A stretch of 64,000 bases of DNA from Catonia carolina (taxonomy: Eukaryota; Arthropoda; Insecta; Hemiptera; Achilidae). The stretch spans positions 15,419,774-15,483,773 of the forward strand of contig JAQMRL010000014.1 of the NCBI GenBank assembly GCA_035578175.1, in the 5' to 3' direction. Each line of letters begins with the position of its first letter. Position 1 is the stretch's first letter. This document shows, piece by piece, positions 1 through 11,136 of this stretch. The position numbers were made by a program, and so were the translations under genes. The notes beneath the pieces were generated by a model. It saw nothing but the letters and a program-made list of their open reading frames with translations, searched no databases and had not been told where the DNA came from.

Positions 1-740
1 GTGTGTGCCTCCATGTGGTTCGGGTGGATAGCTTAACTTAATTAAGGCAAAGTTAAGTGAACTAAAATGGAATTACTTTCACAAAATCATAATCACCAAA
101 ACTCATCTCTCACTATCACCTCTTTGGATAACATACAAAGTTGTAACTCGAGAATTTATTCTTTCCAAGGTGGACAAAACTCTATTCAAATTAATCCAGA
201 AAAACAGAATAGATAAAATCCAAAAACTTGAAAGGAGGATCCTTAGAACCTGCATCGGAAAGAGACATCAAGTAGACGGAGAATGGAGATTACTACCAAA
301 TTACTACCAAAAAGATTACTACCGAATTGGTAATAGAAACGATGAGGAAAAAGAGAATATCCTTCTTTGGACATATAATCAGAACACCCAAAGATAGAAT
401 CACAAACCAAATAGTCAGAAAACTCTACCAGAAAAAGACAGAAGTAATATGGTAAAGACAAATCAAGAAAGATATGGAAGAATTAGGCAGCACCTTCAAA
501 GATCTAGAAAATAAAACCGAACAGCTGAAACTATTAAAAAGATAAAAATATTAGATTCCAAGGAAAAGTTGATAAAAGAGGAAGCAGGAAAGTGATCTTT
601 TCAGGAGCAGAAAGGCAAAGATATGCCAGAATGAAAAAATACTGGAGGAAAATCAAAGAAAAGAACCATAAGAGAGTGCCCAGAAATTGACTCAAGTGAT
701 CCACTGCGGTCTCAAAAGAAAAAAAATGAAAGAAAACTCA
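1..740 (+). pseudogene. LINE 3'-terminal fragment (pol C-terminus)
   Basis: Frames around 150-400 read KIQKLERRILRTCIGKRHQV, then a frame change. This is the region after the palm of many arthropod LINE polymerases, where a C-terminal 'xRRILRxxxG' stretch is common. The remainder (about 560-740) has the lysine-rich, 'ARMKKYW'-like tail also seen in the fragment at 31881. Several stops and frameshifts are present and the RT core is missing. It is a dead 5'-truncated copy that begins outside the window or by truncation. Confidence 0.6.
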
Positions 741-1377
741 AAGAATTTACAAAAGGTAAGTTAAAATTTAAAGCATTTATACAAATATTAGAATTGATTA
801 CTTTTAAAGTTTTATTTTTGACGAAGAATTTTTACTGAATTTTCATGAAAAAACTTTTCGAGTCCTTAATTGTTATATTTTGACATATATATGTCCAAAG
901 TCATTTCGTTACTGTATTTGACTTATACAGAAAGGTAATAATAATACAAATAAAGGAGGCGGCAGTAGGAGTAATAATAAGATTAAAGGTCGTTGAGGAA
1001 TTAATATTAGCAGTAAAAAGAAAAGCATTAATATTCCTTTTAGAACAAACAAAATTATCAACATTGATTGCATCATCACCATCAATGGTGCCACCAGTGA
1101 AATTATTTCAAATTTCTGTAGTATACAAATCAACGTAACGATGATGATAATAATTAAAATGATGATAACAATCATTACTGTAATTGCAATTATTGATACG
1201 GTTAGTAATGTTATATTATCATAAAAGTGATTGAATGCATGGAACGGGTTGGTATATAAATCCATGCCGGTGGTTTTAAACTCAGTTAGCTGTAAAAAAA
1301 CAAACAAAATAATTAATTTTATTACCGTAGGGAAAATCATAAATAAATTTTTGCTTTCTCTTGGCAATATGAATATA
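741..1377. other. AT-rich stretch without a recognisable gene
   Basis: This stretch contains imperfect AAT/ATT-rich runs, notably around 930-1010 and 1140-1220, and no coding pattern or known repeat. It lies downstream of the Rab3 stop. Confidence 0.5.
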
Positions 1378-2720
1378 TATTTTTTGTCATCAATCTCTCG
1401 ACTGGTTTGATGCAGTTCTCCAAGCTATTCTATCTTGCGCAAGTCGTTTCATATACACACCTGTAACACCGTACATCTTTTGTAATTTGCTTTATATGAG
1501 GGGGGGTACCCAAAAGTAATCGGAATAGCACTGCCGTGGCCGGTGCTTGTGTAGTACGCATTTCTGCCGCACAGACATGTATAGCGCAACTCATTGCGAG
1601 TTCAGTGCAGTGATTGCAACTCATTGCGAGTTCAATATTCATCTGCAGTGATTGTTTTTGCTAGCGCTGTTTTGTTCTTGTTTCGTTTTTTATGATGGCA
1701 AGTTAAAAATGAACGTGTAGCTGAGAAATTTTGTTTTCTACTCGGTAAAAGTGCTGCTGAAACTGTTTTAATGTTGAAAAAAGCTTACAAATATGACGCT
1801 ATGGGAAAATCTCAACTATACGAGTGGTTTTCTCCATTTTAAAAATGGCGACTTGTCGATTGATGACAAACCTTGTTTTGGAAGTCCATAATCGCCCGAA
1901 TCGACGAAAATGTTTAAAAAATTTGAGAGTGCGTGCTCTCAGACCGTAGACTGACAATTTGGAAGTTTTAAGAAGGTTGCGCAACGGTGTTCGTCAAAAA
2001 AGATCCGATCTGTGGCAGACAGGAGACTGGTTCTTCCACCACAACAATGCACCTGCACACACAGCCATCTCGGTGAAAGATTTTTTGACTAAAAATGGCA
2101 TGGTTCCGCTGCCCCATGCACCTTACTTGCCTGACCTGGCTCCGTGCGACTTTTTCTTATTTCCACACATGAAAAGAACATTAAAGGTCACCGATTTGAC
2201 AACATTGAAGCGATCAAGAAAAAAATAAGGGCGGAGCTGTCAACCATTTCTAAAGATGACTACAAAAAATGTTTCGAACAGTGGAAGCACCAGCAGGATA
2301 AATGCATTAGTTGTAATGGAGAGTATTTTGAAGGGGATAAGGTTGTTTAGTAAAAAAAATTGAAAATAAATAGCTTTTGAAAAATAATTCTGGTTTCTTT
2401 TGGGTACCCCTCGTATATTTTAACCGTTACCTCCCTCTAAAATTCACTCCCTCAATATTACCCTCCATTATTGATAGACCAATACCTGGATGTCTTAAGA
2501 TATGTACCACTATTCCTTCTATTCCTTCTGGTAAAATGCTTCCATAAATTTTTTTTCATCCACTCGCCTAAGAACCTCTAAATTACTTATTTTTTCCACC
2601 CACCTAATCTTTAACATTTTCTTATAACACCACATTTCAAAAGTTTCTATCCTCTTCTTTTCAACAGCACCTATCACCCACATGTCACTCCCGTATAATG
2701 CTACACTCCACAGTTTTTTT
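1378..2720 (-). pseudogene. LINE C-terminus and 3' end, split by mariner A
   Basis: On the minus strand, 2720-2414 reads as a LINE polymerase C-terminus (alternating frames, ...ETFEMWCYKK..., then HILRHPGIGLSIMEGN). 1496-1378 is the 3' terminus, ending in ...GATTGATGACAAAA. The same order occurs uninterrupted at 28613-28960, which proves the two halves belong together. The RT core is absent. Confidence 0.75.
1497..2413 (+). mobile_element. Mariner A, internally deleted
   Basis: The element has inverted ends with GGGGTACCCAAAAG and is flanked by TA. The LINE copy at 28613 supplies the empty site, confirming a TA target duplication. Remaining coding pieces are a helix-turn-helix-like block (about 1715-1900, several frames), then a jump to WQTGDWFFHHNNAPAHTAIS and PDLAPCDFFLFPHMK (from 1959). 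The second catalytic D is N in 'HHNN' and the first catalytic D is lost in the deletion. The transposase is non-functional. Confidence 0.88.
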
Positions 2721-3112
2721 AATAAAATTATTTAACAAAAATAAATTTAAAAAAATTAAATAGTATGTGAGATTTTAACTCATGGCCTCTCGTACTGTAA
2801 TATCAAAATGAAAATTAACTAACCCTTTTACATGCCCGGCTAACGTTCAGAGAACAATGGAAGCGAAATTTTTTCTTATGTAAGTAACATTTTTCCCTTC
2901 ATTTATTAATAATTAAACTATTAGCTATTGAAATCTTTTGTAGACTCATTTTTATTCTGTTTCCTAACGAATGGAGAAATAAAAGTAAGATTACACCCTT
3001 GTAACTAGATTAATGTTGACAGTACATTATCCAATGTTAATTTCCCTATTTATGTCAGATTTATTGGGAAGTATGGTATATTTAATATAGGAATATTTAA
3101 TCTAGTGACACA
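2721..3112. other. AT-rich spacer
   Basis: No coding pattern, repeat or RNA gene was recognised here. Confidence 0.4.
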
Positions 3113-3250
3113 CATGGCTTTTATAGACTTTGAAAAAGCGTTTGATAAAGTTGATCGAAACATCCTTTTACAGATTTTAGAGGAAAGAGGATATCCAATT
3201 CATCTATTAAATGCAATTAAAAGTTTATACACTAATACACAAAATAGTGA
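3113..3250 (+). pseudogene. LINE reverse-transcriptase fragment (FIDFEKAFD motif)
   Basis: The sequence encodes AFIDFEKAFDKVDRNILLQI, the conserved first catalytic-aspartate block of a non-LTR reverse transcriptase, followed by about 25 more RT-like residues. It ends abruptly where a mariner B terminal fragment begins. No catalytic YADD block is present. Confidence 0.75.
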
Positions 3251-3262
3251 TAAATACGAATG

Positions 3263-3518
3263 TTCCCTAAGGTGAAATCTGCATTAAAAGGGACAAAAGA
3301 TTTGAGTCTGTGGAAGCTGTAAAAGAGAAAGCGGCACGTGTCCTGAAGGAGCTGACAGAAGATGACTTCCAGCACTGTTTTCAACAATGGAAAATTCGTA
3401 TGGAGCATTGTAAGGATAGAGAAGGAGTGTATATTGAAGGTGACAATAAGTGATTACGTATAAAATAAAAATAACATTTTTTACAACGTCAGTCTCGTTA
3501 TTTAATAACCACACCTCG
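3263..3518 (+). mobile_element. Mariner B, 3'-end fragment
   Basis: The fragment encodes the mariner C-terminus KVKSALKGT...EDDFQHCFQQWKIRM and ends in the same inverted terminus (ending CCACACCTCG) as the copies at 9964, 52855 and 63142. It is truncated on its left side, about 100 bp from the Rab3 stop codon. Confidence 0.85.
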
Positions 3519-3545
3519 CATATCACAAGTACAAAACAAATTGTT

Positions 3546-3552
3546 ACTTACC
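3546..3552 (-). promoter_or_regulatory. Candidate splice donor in the Rab3 3' UTR
   Basis: In transcript sense the sequence reads CATCAAG|GTAAGT, a near-perfect donor 66 nt after the stop codon. If used, the 3' UTR contains an intron and its last exon lies below 3546. No convincing partner acceptor could be fixed among the repeats downstream. Confidence 0.35.
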
Positions 3553-3617
3553 TTGATGATTATCAGAATTATGACGATTTGATTAGTATGTTTGTCTTTA
3601 CATATAAAATTACAGCA

Positions 3618-3761
3618 TTAGCAATTGCAATTTGAGTTATGAGAACCCTGTGGTTGTTCTGTTAGACGTGTCCCCTTAGACCCACTCAATAAATTGGGAT
3701 CAGAGTCTAAACTTTCAGACATTCTGTCACATATAATATCTACAAGTCTCTCAAAAACAGC
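3618..3761 (-). CDS. Rab3: Rab3 coding exon 4 (residues 173-219 and stop)
   Basis: This last coding exon follows acceptor TTGCAG. It encodes [17 protein letters not shown] and the hypervariable tail ending NSNCNC, then TAA at 3618-3620. The final C-x-C is the double-geranylgeranylation signal used by Rab3. The 3' UTR continues to lower coordinates. A strong donor-like site lies 66 nt past the stop. Confidence 0.95.
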   Translation of the reverse strand, partial: AVFERLVDIICDRMSESLDSDPNLLSGSKGTRLTEQPQGSHNSNCNC

Positions 3762-4353
3762 CTGCAACAAAACAAATTCATAAATTAACAAATATAGTAG
3801 GCATATCAATAGTGTAATAAAGTTTTGTTCGTGTTTTGACAATAGTGGCTATTGTATGAAGCTAATACAGATGTAATTTGCTATCTTCCGGGCGCACCAG
3901 TCTTTATAAAATTATTTTCTAGTCCAAAGGGGAAGGTTTCTATTACCGTATATCCTCGATTCTACGACGTAGCTTATTTTGAGAGTATAAATTTTGGAGA
4001 AAAATTAAATCTAGAAAAATTTCATCAAAATCTTATTTCTGGCATAAAGTGAAATTTTATTACCTGAAATGGGCGATGAAAGAGAATTAAATGTAAAACA
4101 ATATTGATACAAATAATAACTTTCTTGAATTCACTTTTTTGATTGAGTATCAGACAAGAAGGAGTTTGGTTCCGTCGGCTGTTATGTGTAATATAACTAT
4201 TATTCCCAGTTTCTTGTACCCAGTAGTTTTCTATTGTACTTCTTTGGCACCTTTCACATTGACTGTGAAGTTTCTAGGCATATCGAAATAGACTAGAGTT
4301 TTGTCTTTATTGCCTACCCAATAAAGAGTGTTGATATTTTCAATTTCTCCTTG

Positions 4354-5500
4354 CCATGGGTTGATCATGAAATTTTATTGAACATATTAGAGTCATTAGG
4401 TGCTACAGATGTAGAATTGAATGGTTTCAATCTTACCTTATTACATTACAGTGTGTTGAGTTAACTAGAGTTGTTAGAGGGAAACTTACAGAGGTTGTAT
4501 CTGGAAAGTTTGAAGTCAAAGCAGGCGTTCCACAAGGGTCAGTTTTAGGTCCAATTCCGTTTCTATTGTACATTAATAGGCTACCAGAAGTCATACCTAA
4601 CGGCAGAGCATTGTTTTTTGCTGATAATACTTCAGTAATCAGTAACAGTTTACTGGTAGATGCTCTTGAAGTAAATACACATGTTAACATAGAGTCCGTA
4701 GTACAGTTCTTGTATCAAATGTTATTAACAGTTAATGGGAAAAAGTGTCACTACTTGCAGTTCAAAAACAAACATAACATTAAAGAAAGTAGAGAAGTGA
4801 ATGTATTTATAATAATAATAGTTTAGAGCATGTAGAAACAGTGAAGCTCCTGGGAGTATCTCTAGATAGATCTTTGTCTTGGGACTTCTATACCAATCAA
4901 GTTTGTAGTAAAATATCATCTCGGGTATTTGCACTAAAACAAATTGCCAGATTAAATAATAAAAAAAATTACTAATGGCAGCTTATCATGGCCTCATTCT
5001 GTCTCATATTCGTTATGGTATCTTAGTATAGGGTAATTCTAGCATTGGTAATACGAATAGGATTTTTAAAATTCAATAGAAAGCTATTAGGTGTATGGTG
5101 GGAGCTAACCAGCTAACCTCATCCACACCACTATTTAAGGAGCTTAAATTGCTTACAGTTCCCTCTCTCTACATTTTTGAGGTGATTATGTAAGTTAGGA
5201 AAATAATTTTATGCAGAATTTCAATGTTCACAATCATAACACGAGAAACAGAATTGATTATTATGTGGCTAATCACTCCATAAAAATGTTTAAACAAAAA
5301 CCTACTTATACACGGAGAAAATTCATGAATAAATTACCCGAAGTTTTTAATTGTTGTGATAATTTGTATTCCTTTAGAAATAAAATCTGAAAAATTACTT
5401 GATCGGTGAAACTTTTTATAGCGTACAAGACTTTCTTTCTTGATAGTAGTGATACATTGTGTGATTCTTATATGTATTTCAGGTGTTATAACTGACATGT
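4354..5500 (+). pseudogene. Jockey/CR1-like LINE polymerase remnant in Rab3 intron 3
   Basis: Across changing frames the sequence reads the RT palm (KAGVPQGSVLGPIPFLLYI), FADNTSV (normally FADDTSV) and the thumb/C-terminal region (LLGVSLDRSLSW, LSHIRYGI). The second aspartate of the catalytic FADD box is N, and many stops are present, so it is dead. It is a 5'-truncated copy; the bases around 3850-4350 on its left are not identified. Confidence 0.7.
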
Positions 5501-5906
5501 CCTACACTCCTCCTGGAGTCTCCTGGACACAAAAAAAGATTAAAACCAGTAAACATTCAGAAAGGTAGTAGAGAAAGTTTCCCAATTGCTTTGAGGTGGG
5601 TTTCTGAAAGAAACCCAGAGCCAGTCCAGGTGGTAGCCTCATCACTGGTCTTATGGAAATGATGTCAGTGCCTTGTTCGGGGAATTTTCATCCACTTTCA
5701 ACAATTGAGAAAATAGTCGGACTGGAATTCCACTGAACAACTAGAAATATCAACAAATTTACTTTACTCTACCAAATTCTATCATTAATAATCTACTAAC
5801 CAAACGTTTTATACGGCGACAACAGATACCTGATCATTTTATGAATTACTACAACAACGAAAACTAAACCTTAGTCGTGTCAGTTACTAAATTTAAAAAA
5901 ACTTAC

Positions 5907-6078
5907 CTTGACGTTTGTATTTTCCTTAGCTGATGTTTCGAAGAATTCAATGCCAAGTTGTTCAGCTAATTGTTTGCCCCTTTCAAAAGATATCACTCTC
6001 TCATCTTCCATGTCACATTTGTTACCTACAAGAATCACTTGTGCATTGTCCCACGAATACGTTTTTATTTGTGTAACC
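5907..6078 (-). CDS. Rab3: Rab3 coding exon 3 (residues 115-172)
   Basis: The exon begins after acceptor TTTTAG, completes W115 and encodes [10 protein letters not shown], the guanine-specificity motif NKCD (134-137) and the ETSAK loop (162-166), ending at AAG|GTAAGT. It is 172 bp long. Residues match the Rab3 pattern closely, and no frameshift or stop is present. Confidence 0.95.
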
Positions 6079-6970
6079 CTAAAACACATAAATAATATTA
6101 TTAATACACAAATAAATTATTTATTTATTTAAGATTCAACTACACAGCTGAGCGCTGGTTGTAATAACGCGATTTTCTGTCAAGTTGCTGCACAAAAATC
6201 TCTAATACAGACGCATTTCTTTCGACGGATTTTGGACAGCATGTGCCCTAGACCTTTTAAAAAATGAATTACTTTTTAAAAATTCGATTTTCCACTGTGA
6301 TTTCTTTTTATGAAGGGATTTCCTATAAAATGCTAATTCGTTAATTAAACATCGATTAAAGTATTTGAAAATTGCTGGCTTTCAATTAATAACAGAATTG
6401 TAAATTAGATTTTATTTTTTTTAAATTTCTAGTCGTTTTGATGGAAAACGCCCAAGAAAAATGTGTGACGTCACGATTTCTTCTTACGTTATGCAGGCTT
6501 ATTTAGTTGAACGTGTTCTCAACAGACAGCGCAGAGAGCGGTACCGGTTTTTACTACTCCCACTTCTTCCTCTAGCCTTCCCCTCACGGCGTTTGTTAGG
6601 CCACTTGTCCACTTGAGAGAAAATACTGCTGAGAGTACTCTCGAGAGTAGACTCGCAAATGTATACGGGCCTGAGAGCTACTCTCCGAGAGAAGCAGGTG
6701 CAGCTGTCGACAGTTCATTTCTCGCAAGTGTAAATGCTCGTTTCTAGTCTCGAGAGTTACTCTCCACTCTTCCGTCAGTGTTGGAAAAGCTGAGAGCTTG
6801 TGTCGACAGTTCATTACATTTATTTGTCTATTTTAAAATATTTTTATTACTTTTTATAGTCTTTTTTTAATATTTTAATTTCTTTTAAATTTTAATCTTT
6901 TTAATAATTTTAAATAATTTTAATCTTTTTTTAAATTTCAATATTTCAAATCTTTTATAATCTCTTCAAA

Positions 6971-7183
6971 ATGAACTCACACGAGTGGAAAGACAATGAA
7001 ATTCTTCAACTTATAAATTTATATGAAGAAAATGAATTTTTGTGGAACATAAAACACAATTTGTACCGGAATCGTGACAAAAGGATGAGTGCCTATGAAG
7101 AATTTGCGACTAAATTTGACAATTGCGATTCCAATGAAATACAGAGAAAGATACAAAACTTACGTAATCTGGTGTTTAACTAA
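6971..7183 (+). pseudogene. Harbinger accessory MADF/Myb-SANT-like protein, truncated
   Basis: The 70-residue frame has the MADF pattern: HEWKDNEILQLINLYEE, then LYRNRDKRMSAYEEFATKF and IQRKIQNLRN. This DNA-binding protein is the second gene of Harbinger elements and helps the transposase enter the nucleus and bind the ends. Only the first part of the usual several-hundred-residue protein remains. It converges on the transposase fragment on the other strand. Confidence 0.75.
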
Positions 7184-7399
7184 ATTTAAAAGCAGTTCAA
7201 ATTGCACTGCAGACATTCGAATAAAATTTTTAAATTGCTGTGCATTCTCCAGCCGCAACTCATTTACGAGTGCTGAACAAGCTCCCAAGGAATTTCGTCG
7301 ATTTATCCAGTTTTTTATCCAACACTCCTTTCTTTTTACCTTTCGTTTTTGAATGATTTTGTACACTATTAGAAAAGCTAGGGCCTGACGTGAATCCAT
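7160..7399 (-). pseudogene. Harbinger transposase N-terminal fragment
   Basis: The 79-residue frame contains WIKNWINRRNSLGACSALVNELRLENAQQFKNFIRMSAVQ-type sequence, the conserved N-terminal region of PIF/Harbinger nucleases. The DDE catalytic domain is absent. It starts with ATG at 7397-7399 and overlaps the 3' end of the MADF frame, so an internal deletion joined the two genes tail to tail. Confidence 0.75.
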
Positions 7400-7804
7400 T
7401 TTATCAAATTAAAAACACGCACGTTTGATGACACTCAGCAGACTGCTTGTTGTGTTGACTCTCGGTCTCAAGACTATCAAGTGGACACGGAATTCTCGTA
7501 CTGTCGACAGGTCAGTCACTGTCGACTGTCGGAGAGCTCTCTCGACAGCGCAACTACTCTCAAATGGAAAGCACCCTGAGAGCACTGTCGAGAGATTCTC
7601 TCAAATGGACACTAGGCCTTAGCGAGACTGCCATCTAGCTAGTGGACTTATGTAGGCCTACTCTGTTATGTTATTTTTCAGTTAATTTTCCAATATACAT
7701 AAAGATGAGTTTTTCGCGATGTCTCCTTCAGCCAAACTATAAATAAAAAAAGTTCAATTCTTGTAAATTTTTAGCATTGTGCCTACGGCCAGATATCGGA
7801 AAAT

Positions 7805-9004
7805 TTAACACTTTAACTGAGCTACCGGTCTCTCAGACCGGGAGGTATATTAAGTTTTCCACAGTTCCAGCCCTGTTTGTTTAAGGTCGTTCATAGGCTC
7901 AGTAGCTGCCTTCTAACTCTCTCTCTTCACTAAACACTAGCGTTAGTTCAGCTTCCGAAAGGCCTAATGTCGTTCTCTTGTGACAACCGCTTTTTGAAAA
8001 CCACCCAGTCTGTCATGCCGGATACCTCAGTTATCGTGTACTAATTAGTCGGTCCTGTATACCGGATAGCTCATATAAGTGTTAGTGCGTCAGTGTTAGT
8101 GAGATGGATCGACTTTCTACCAGTCGATCTGTACACGTGGAAGACGATGATTTTTCCGTTCGTGTACGTAGAATGCTGGATGTAGAGTCTAGATGATTCA
8201 GATATTCAGAGTAAAATAGAAGATTCCGATGCATATCCAGACTTTGTGTTGCCAAATAAAAGTGATTCTAGTTCATAAAGTGACTGCATGTTTTGAATTC
8301 GTCAAAGCCTTTGGCTATGACCTTATCAGACCTCACCTTCAGAGAAGACTACAAATTCCCAATCTCCGGCGAGATTTGAGGCAAACTATTTTGATGGTGT
8401 TGGCAGAAAATAACCCTGTTCATGCAAGAGAGGAAGAAGTCCCTTCCGACCGAATGGAAAAGAGAAAAACGTGCAGCAAGTGTCCATCTGTTCGAGAGAG
8501 GAAAACCCAATATAAATGCATTAAGTGTTCTAATCCCATTTGTTTAGAGTGCAGTCGCAAAGTCTGCAATTAATGTGCAAAATACTGCGTACACTCATAA
8601 ACTGATCAGTTATTTCTTTTGTTTATTATTATCTTCATCCATTATTATTGCAAATTACTCAAAAATATCTTACAAAGTATTATTTTATCATAATTGTTCT
8701 TTTCAAATTAAATTTTCGATGTGAGCAAGAGTTTGTTTGTTTGTAGTACAACAGCAGCAGTATTTCATTTTGTAATTTTCTATAGTTAAAAAGGTTTGCA
8801 AATAAAAAACTAAAAGAGTTTAATTGTTTTATATATACGTTCCCCATTAAATATGTAACTAAAAATATTAATTAAATAAGAAATAGTTAATAAATTGACC
8901 GATAAAAACCAAGATACACTGACCGGTCTAAGAGACCGGATAGCTCAAATAACGTTTCTACATCCATACCTCAGTGAAAGTGTTTTAAAAGTGCGAGGGT
9001 TTAA
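7805..9004 (+). mobile_element. piggyBac-type element, internally deleted
   Basis: TTAA stands at both ends (7805-7808 and 9001-9004), and X copy 2 is uninterrupted at the equivalent site. The 3' end reads, in reverse, ACCCTCGCACTTTTAAAACA and then CACTTTCACTGAGG. The 5' end begins directly at CACTTTAACTGAGC, so about 20 terminal bases are missing there. Subterminal GACCGG-containing inverted motifs occur near both ends. It carries the transposase N- and C-terminal pieces only. Confidence 0.88.
8104..8573 (+). pseudogene. piggyBac transposase, N- and C-terminal remnants
   Basis: 8104-8272 reads, with a frameshift, an acidic N-terminus (MDRLSTSRSVHVEDDDF, then DSDAYPDFVLP) typical of piggyBac proteins. 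After a large deletion, about 8280-8573 reads the end of the catalytic domain and the cysteine-rich domain CSKC-x10-YKCIKC-x6-CLEC-x3-VC, the DNA-binding zinc-finger-like tail that recognises the element ends. The catalytic aspartates are gone. Confidence 0.82.
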
Positions 9005-10942
9005 TAGGATTTTTTTAGTAAAATGATGTTACAGCCTATTATGTTTTGTTATGTTTGTTATGGTTTTGAGTGATAACTTAGAAAGTACTGCATTGCTTTT
9101 ATTCATGCAGTTATACAGTATCTATATCCTATCTAACCGCTAATTACAGCTACTACACTATTACTACATAGGCTATTTTATAATTACCGTACTAAAATTT
9201 TATACTGTTATGTATATATTTATTATTTTTGTTTCATTTAACATGAAAATGTGTACAGTCCGATGTAATGTAGGTGACAGTGATATATAATATTTTGATA
9301 TTTCTCTCCCCTTTGTTATCAAATAAAGGCTATTTCCTTTGTCTGGACAAAATTGCTAGTTCAAAGTAATTAATAAAATATTAATAATTTATTCAGTACT
9401 AGGTAATTATTTCTGACATTTGACACCAAAAACAGTTCAGTAATAATTTCCAAAATACAATATTGTACAATAGTCTACTTAATTACTTTCCAGGCCGCTA
9501 TCGTTGGATTTATACAAAAAAAATCTGGTGTGAAACACACGCTTTCTCTTACCAATTTAAAAACCCATATTTATAACCTTTATTTCATCATTAGTAAACA
9601 ACGGTAAATGAAAAATATCTAATTTTAACCATAAGTGAATGAAGCAAAATTGAAATCAATCTTTGTTCAACTGCGGAAAATCACCAATTTACGCTAAACT
9701 AGTCTCTGTAAAGAAAAACGTTTGAAATAAAAGTTGTTGATCTTTTTATTCCCGATAACTTTTATTAAACACATTTTTGTCATAACTTCTAAGGCTACTA
9801 AGGCTGCAATATTAAAAAATTCCACTTTCTACCGATTTTGATGAAACAATACAGAAAATCACTAATTGACGCTAAAACGACCAAAATATGTTTGAAAGAA
9901 AAGTTGTACGTTTTTTAATGTTCTCCAACTTTAATTTTTTACACTTTTGCTCCATAATGCATACGAGGTGTGGCTATTAAATAACGAGACTGACGTAAAA
10001 AAATTTATTTTTATTTTATACATAATCACTTGTTGTCACCTTCAATATACACTCCTTCTCTATCCCTACAACGCTCCATGCGAATTTTCCATTGTTGGAA
10101 ACAGTGCTGGAAGTCATCTTCTGTCAGCTCCTTCAGGACACGTACCGCTCAAAAATGTTTGAAATGAAGCTCGCAAAAATGTTTGTTCTGACACTTTGTA
10201 TGCGATTGAAAATGACCCAAATTTTTTGGAAACGATAATAACATGTGATGAAACGTGGTTTTTTACTTATGATCCGGAATCCATGCTCTGGAAGAGCCGA
10301 ACTTCACCGAGAGCCAAAAAGCTCGAATGAGCAAGTCAAAATTTAAAGCAATGTTGTGTTTTTTTTTATATCCATGGGATTGTGTACCTTCACTGGGTTC
10401 CTGAAGGTCAAACAAATAATTAATATTACTACCTTGAGATACTTTCTAAACTACGTCAAAGAGTAAAGAAAAACGCCCCGAAGTGTGGAAAGACGAATCA
10501 TGGGTTCTCCACCAAAACAATGCGCCAGCTCATTCCGCGTTATCTGCCAAGAGGTTCCTAGCCAAGTAGAGCATCTCAGTGTTCGAACATCCACCTTATT
10601 TACCAGATCTTGCACCATGTGACTTCTGCCTGTTCGTAAAGAGAAATCTGCATTAAAAGGGACAAGATTTGAGTCTGAAGAAGCTGTAAAAGATAAAGCG
10701 GCACGTGTCCTGAAGGAGCTGAGAGAAGATGACTTCCAGCACTGTTTCCAACAATGGAAAATTCGCATGGAGCGTTGTAGGGATAGAGAAAGAGTGTATA
10801 TTGAAGGCGACAATAAGTGATTATGTATAAAGTAAAAATAAAATTTTTTACAACGTCAGTCTCGTTATAATGTTATGTCACGATAAATTAGACGACAATA
10901 ACCGTATACTGACTAATCAACAGGAAATTATTCAGAAACAGA

Positions 10943-11136
10943 ATGAAATCATTGAGCAGTTACGTGATGAAAATAAGCGATTATGTAAAAAAAGTGAACG
11001 AATTAACTATTAGAGTGGATGATAGTGAGCAGTACAATCGGGCAAATTCTTTGGAAATTTATGGGGTCTCCGAAACTCCAAATGAAGACGTCGTACAAAT
11101 AGTGGGTGCGGTTGGAAAAGCTCTCGGTTTCCAAGT
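10943..11136 (+). pseudogene. LINE ORF1 first part (nucleic-acid-binding protein)
   Basis: The sequence encodes RVDDSEQYNRANSLEIYGV and DVVQIVGAVGKALGFQV, the 'xEQYxRxNxLEIxGV' RNA-recognition-like block typical of LINE ORF1 proteins. It is interrupted at 11137 by the Mutator-like element and continues at about 15266. Confidence 0.78.

Larger units (their letters stand above)
6599..7618 (+). mobile_element. PIF/Harbinger deletion derivative
   Basis: Ends match as inverted repeats (GGCCACTTGTCCACTTGAGA and GGCCTAGTGTCCATTTGAGA), flanked by TTA at 6596-6598 and 7619-7621. The second X copy (around 50585-50600) shows the empty site with a single TTA. The 3-bp TTA duplication plus a MADF protein and a transposase fragment are the hallmarks of PIF/Harbinger. 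The element is 1020 bp, so most of the transposase is lost. Confidence 0.93.
6131..9520 (+). repeat. Dispersed repeat X, copy 1 (interrupted)
   Basis: Segments 6131-6598, 7622-7804 and 9005-9520 match in order the segments of copy 2 at 49896-52509. Together they form a unit of about 1.2 kb with no coding frame. Copy 1 carries a Harbinger and a piggyBac insertion; copy 2 lacks both but carries two LINE fragments. In both copies X is followed by the 5' part of Y and mariner B, so the duplication included them. Confidence 0.85.

Noticed and set aside
3852..4052. 66-residue open frame beside Rab3 exon 4
   Set aside because: No recognisable domain, lies within intron 3 on the opposite strand, and borders LINE remnants.
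6131..6200. X as a transposon with ends near 27880
   Set aside because: Only about 12 bases (GATTCAACTATA) match in inverse orientation, too little to define an element.
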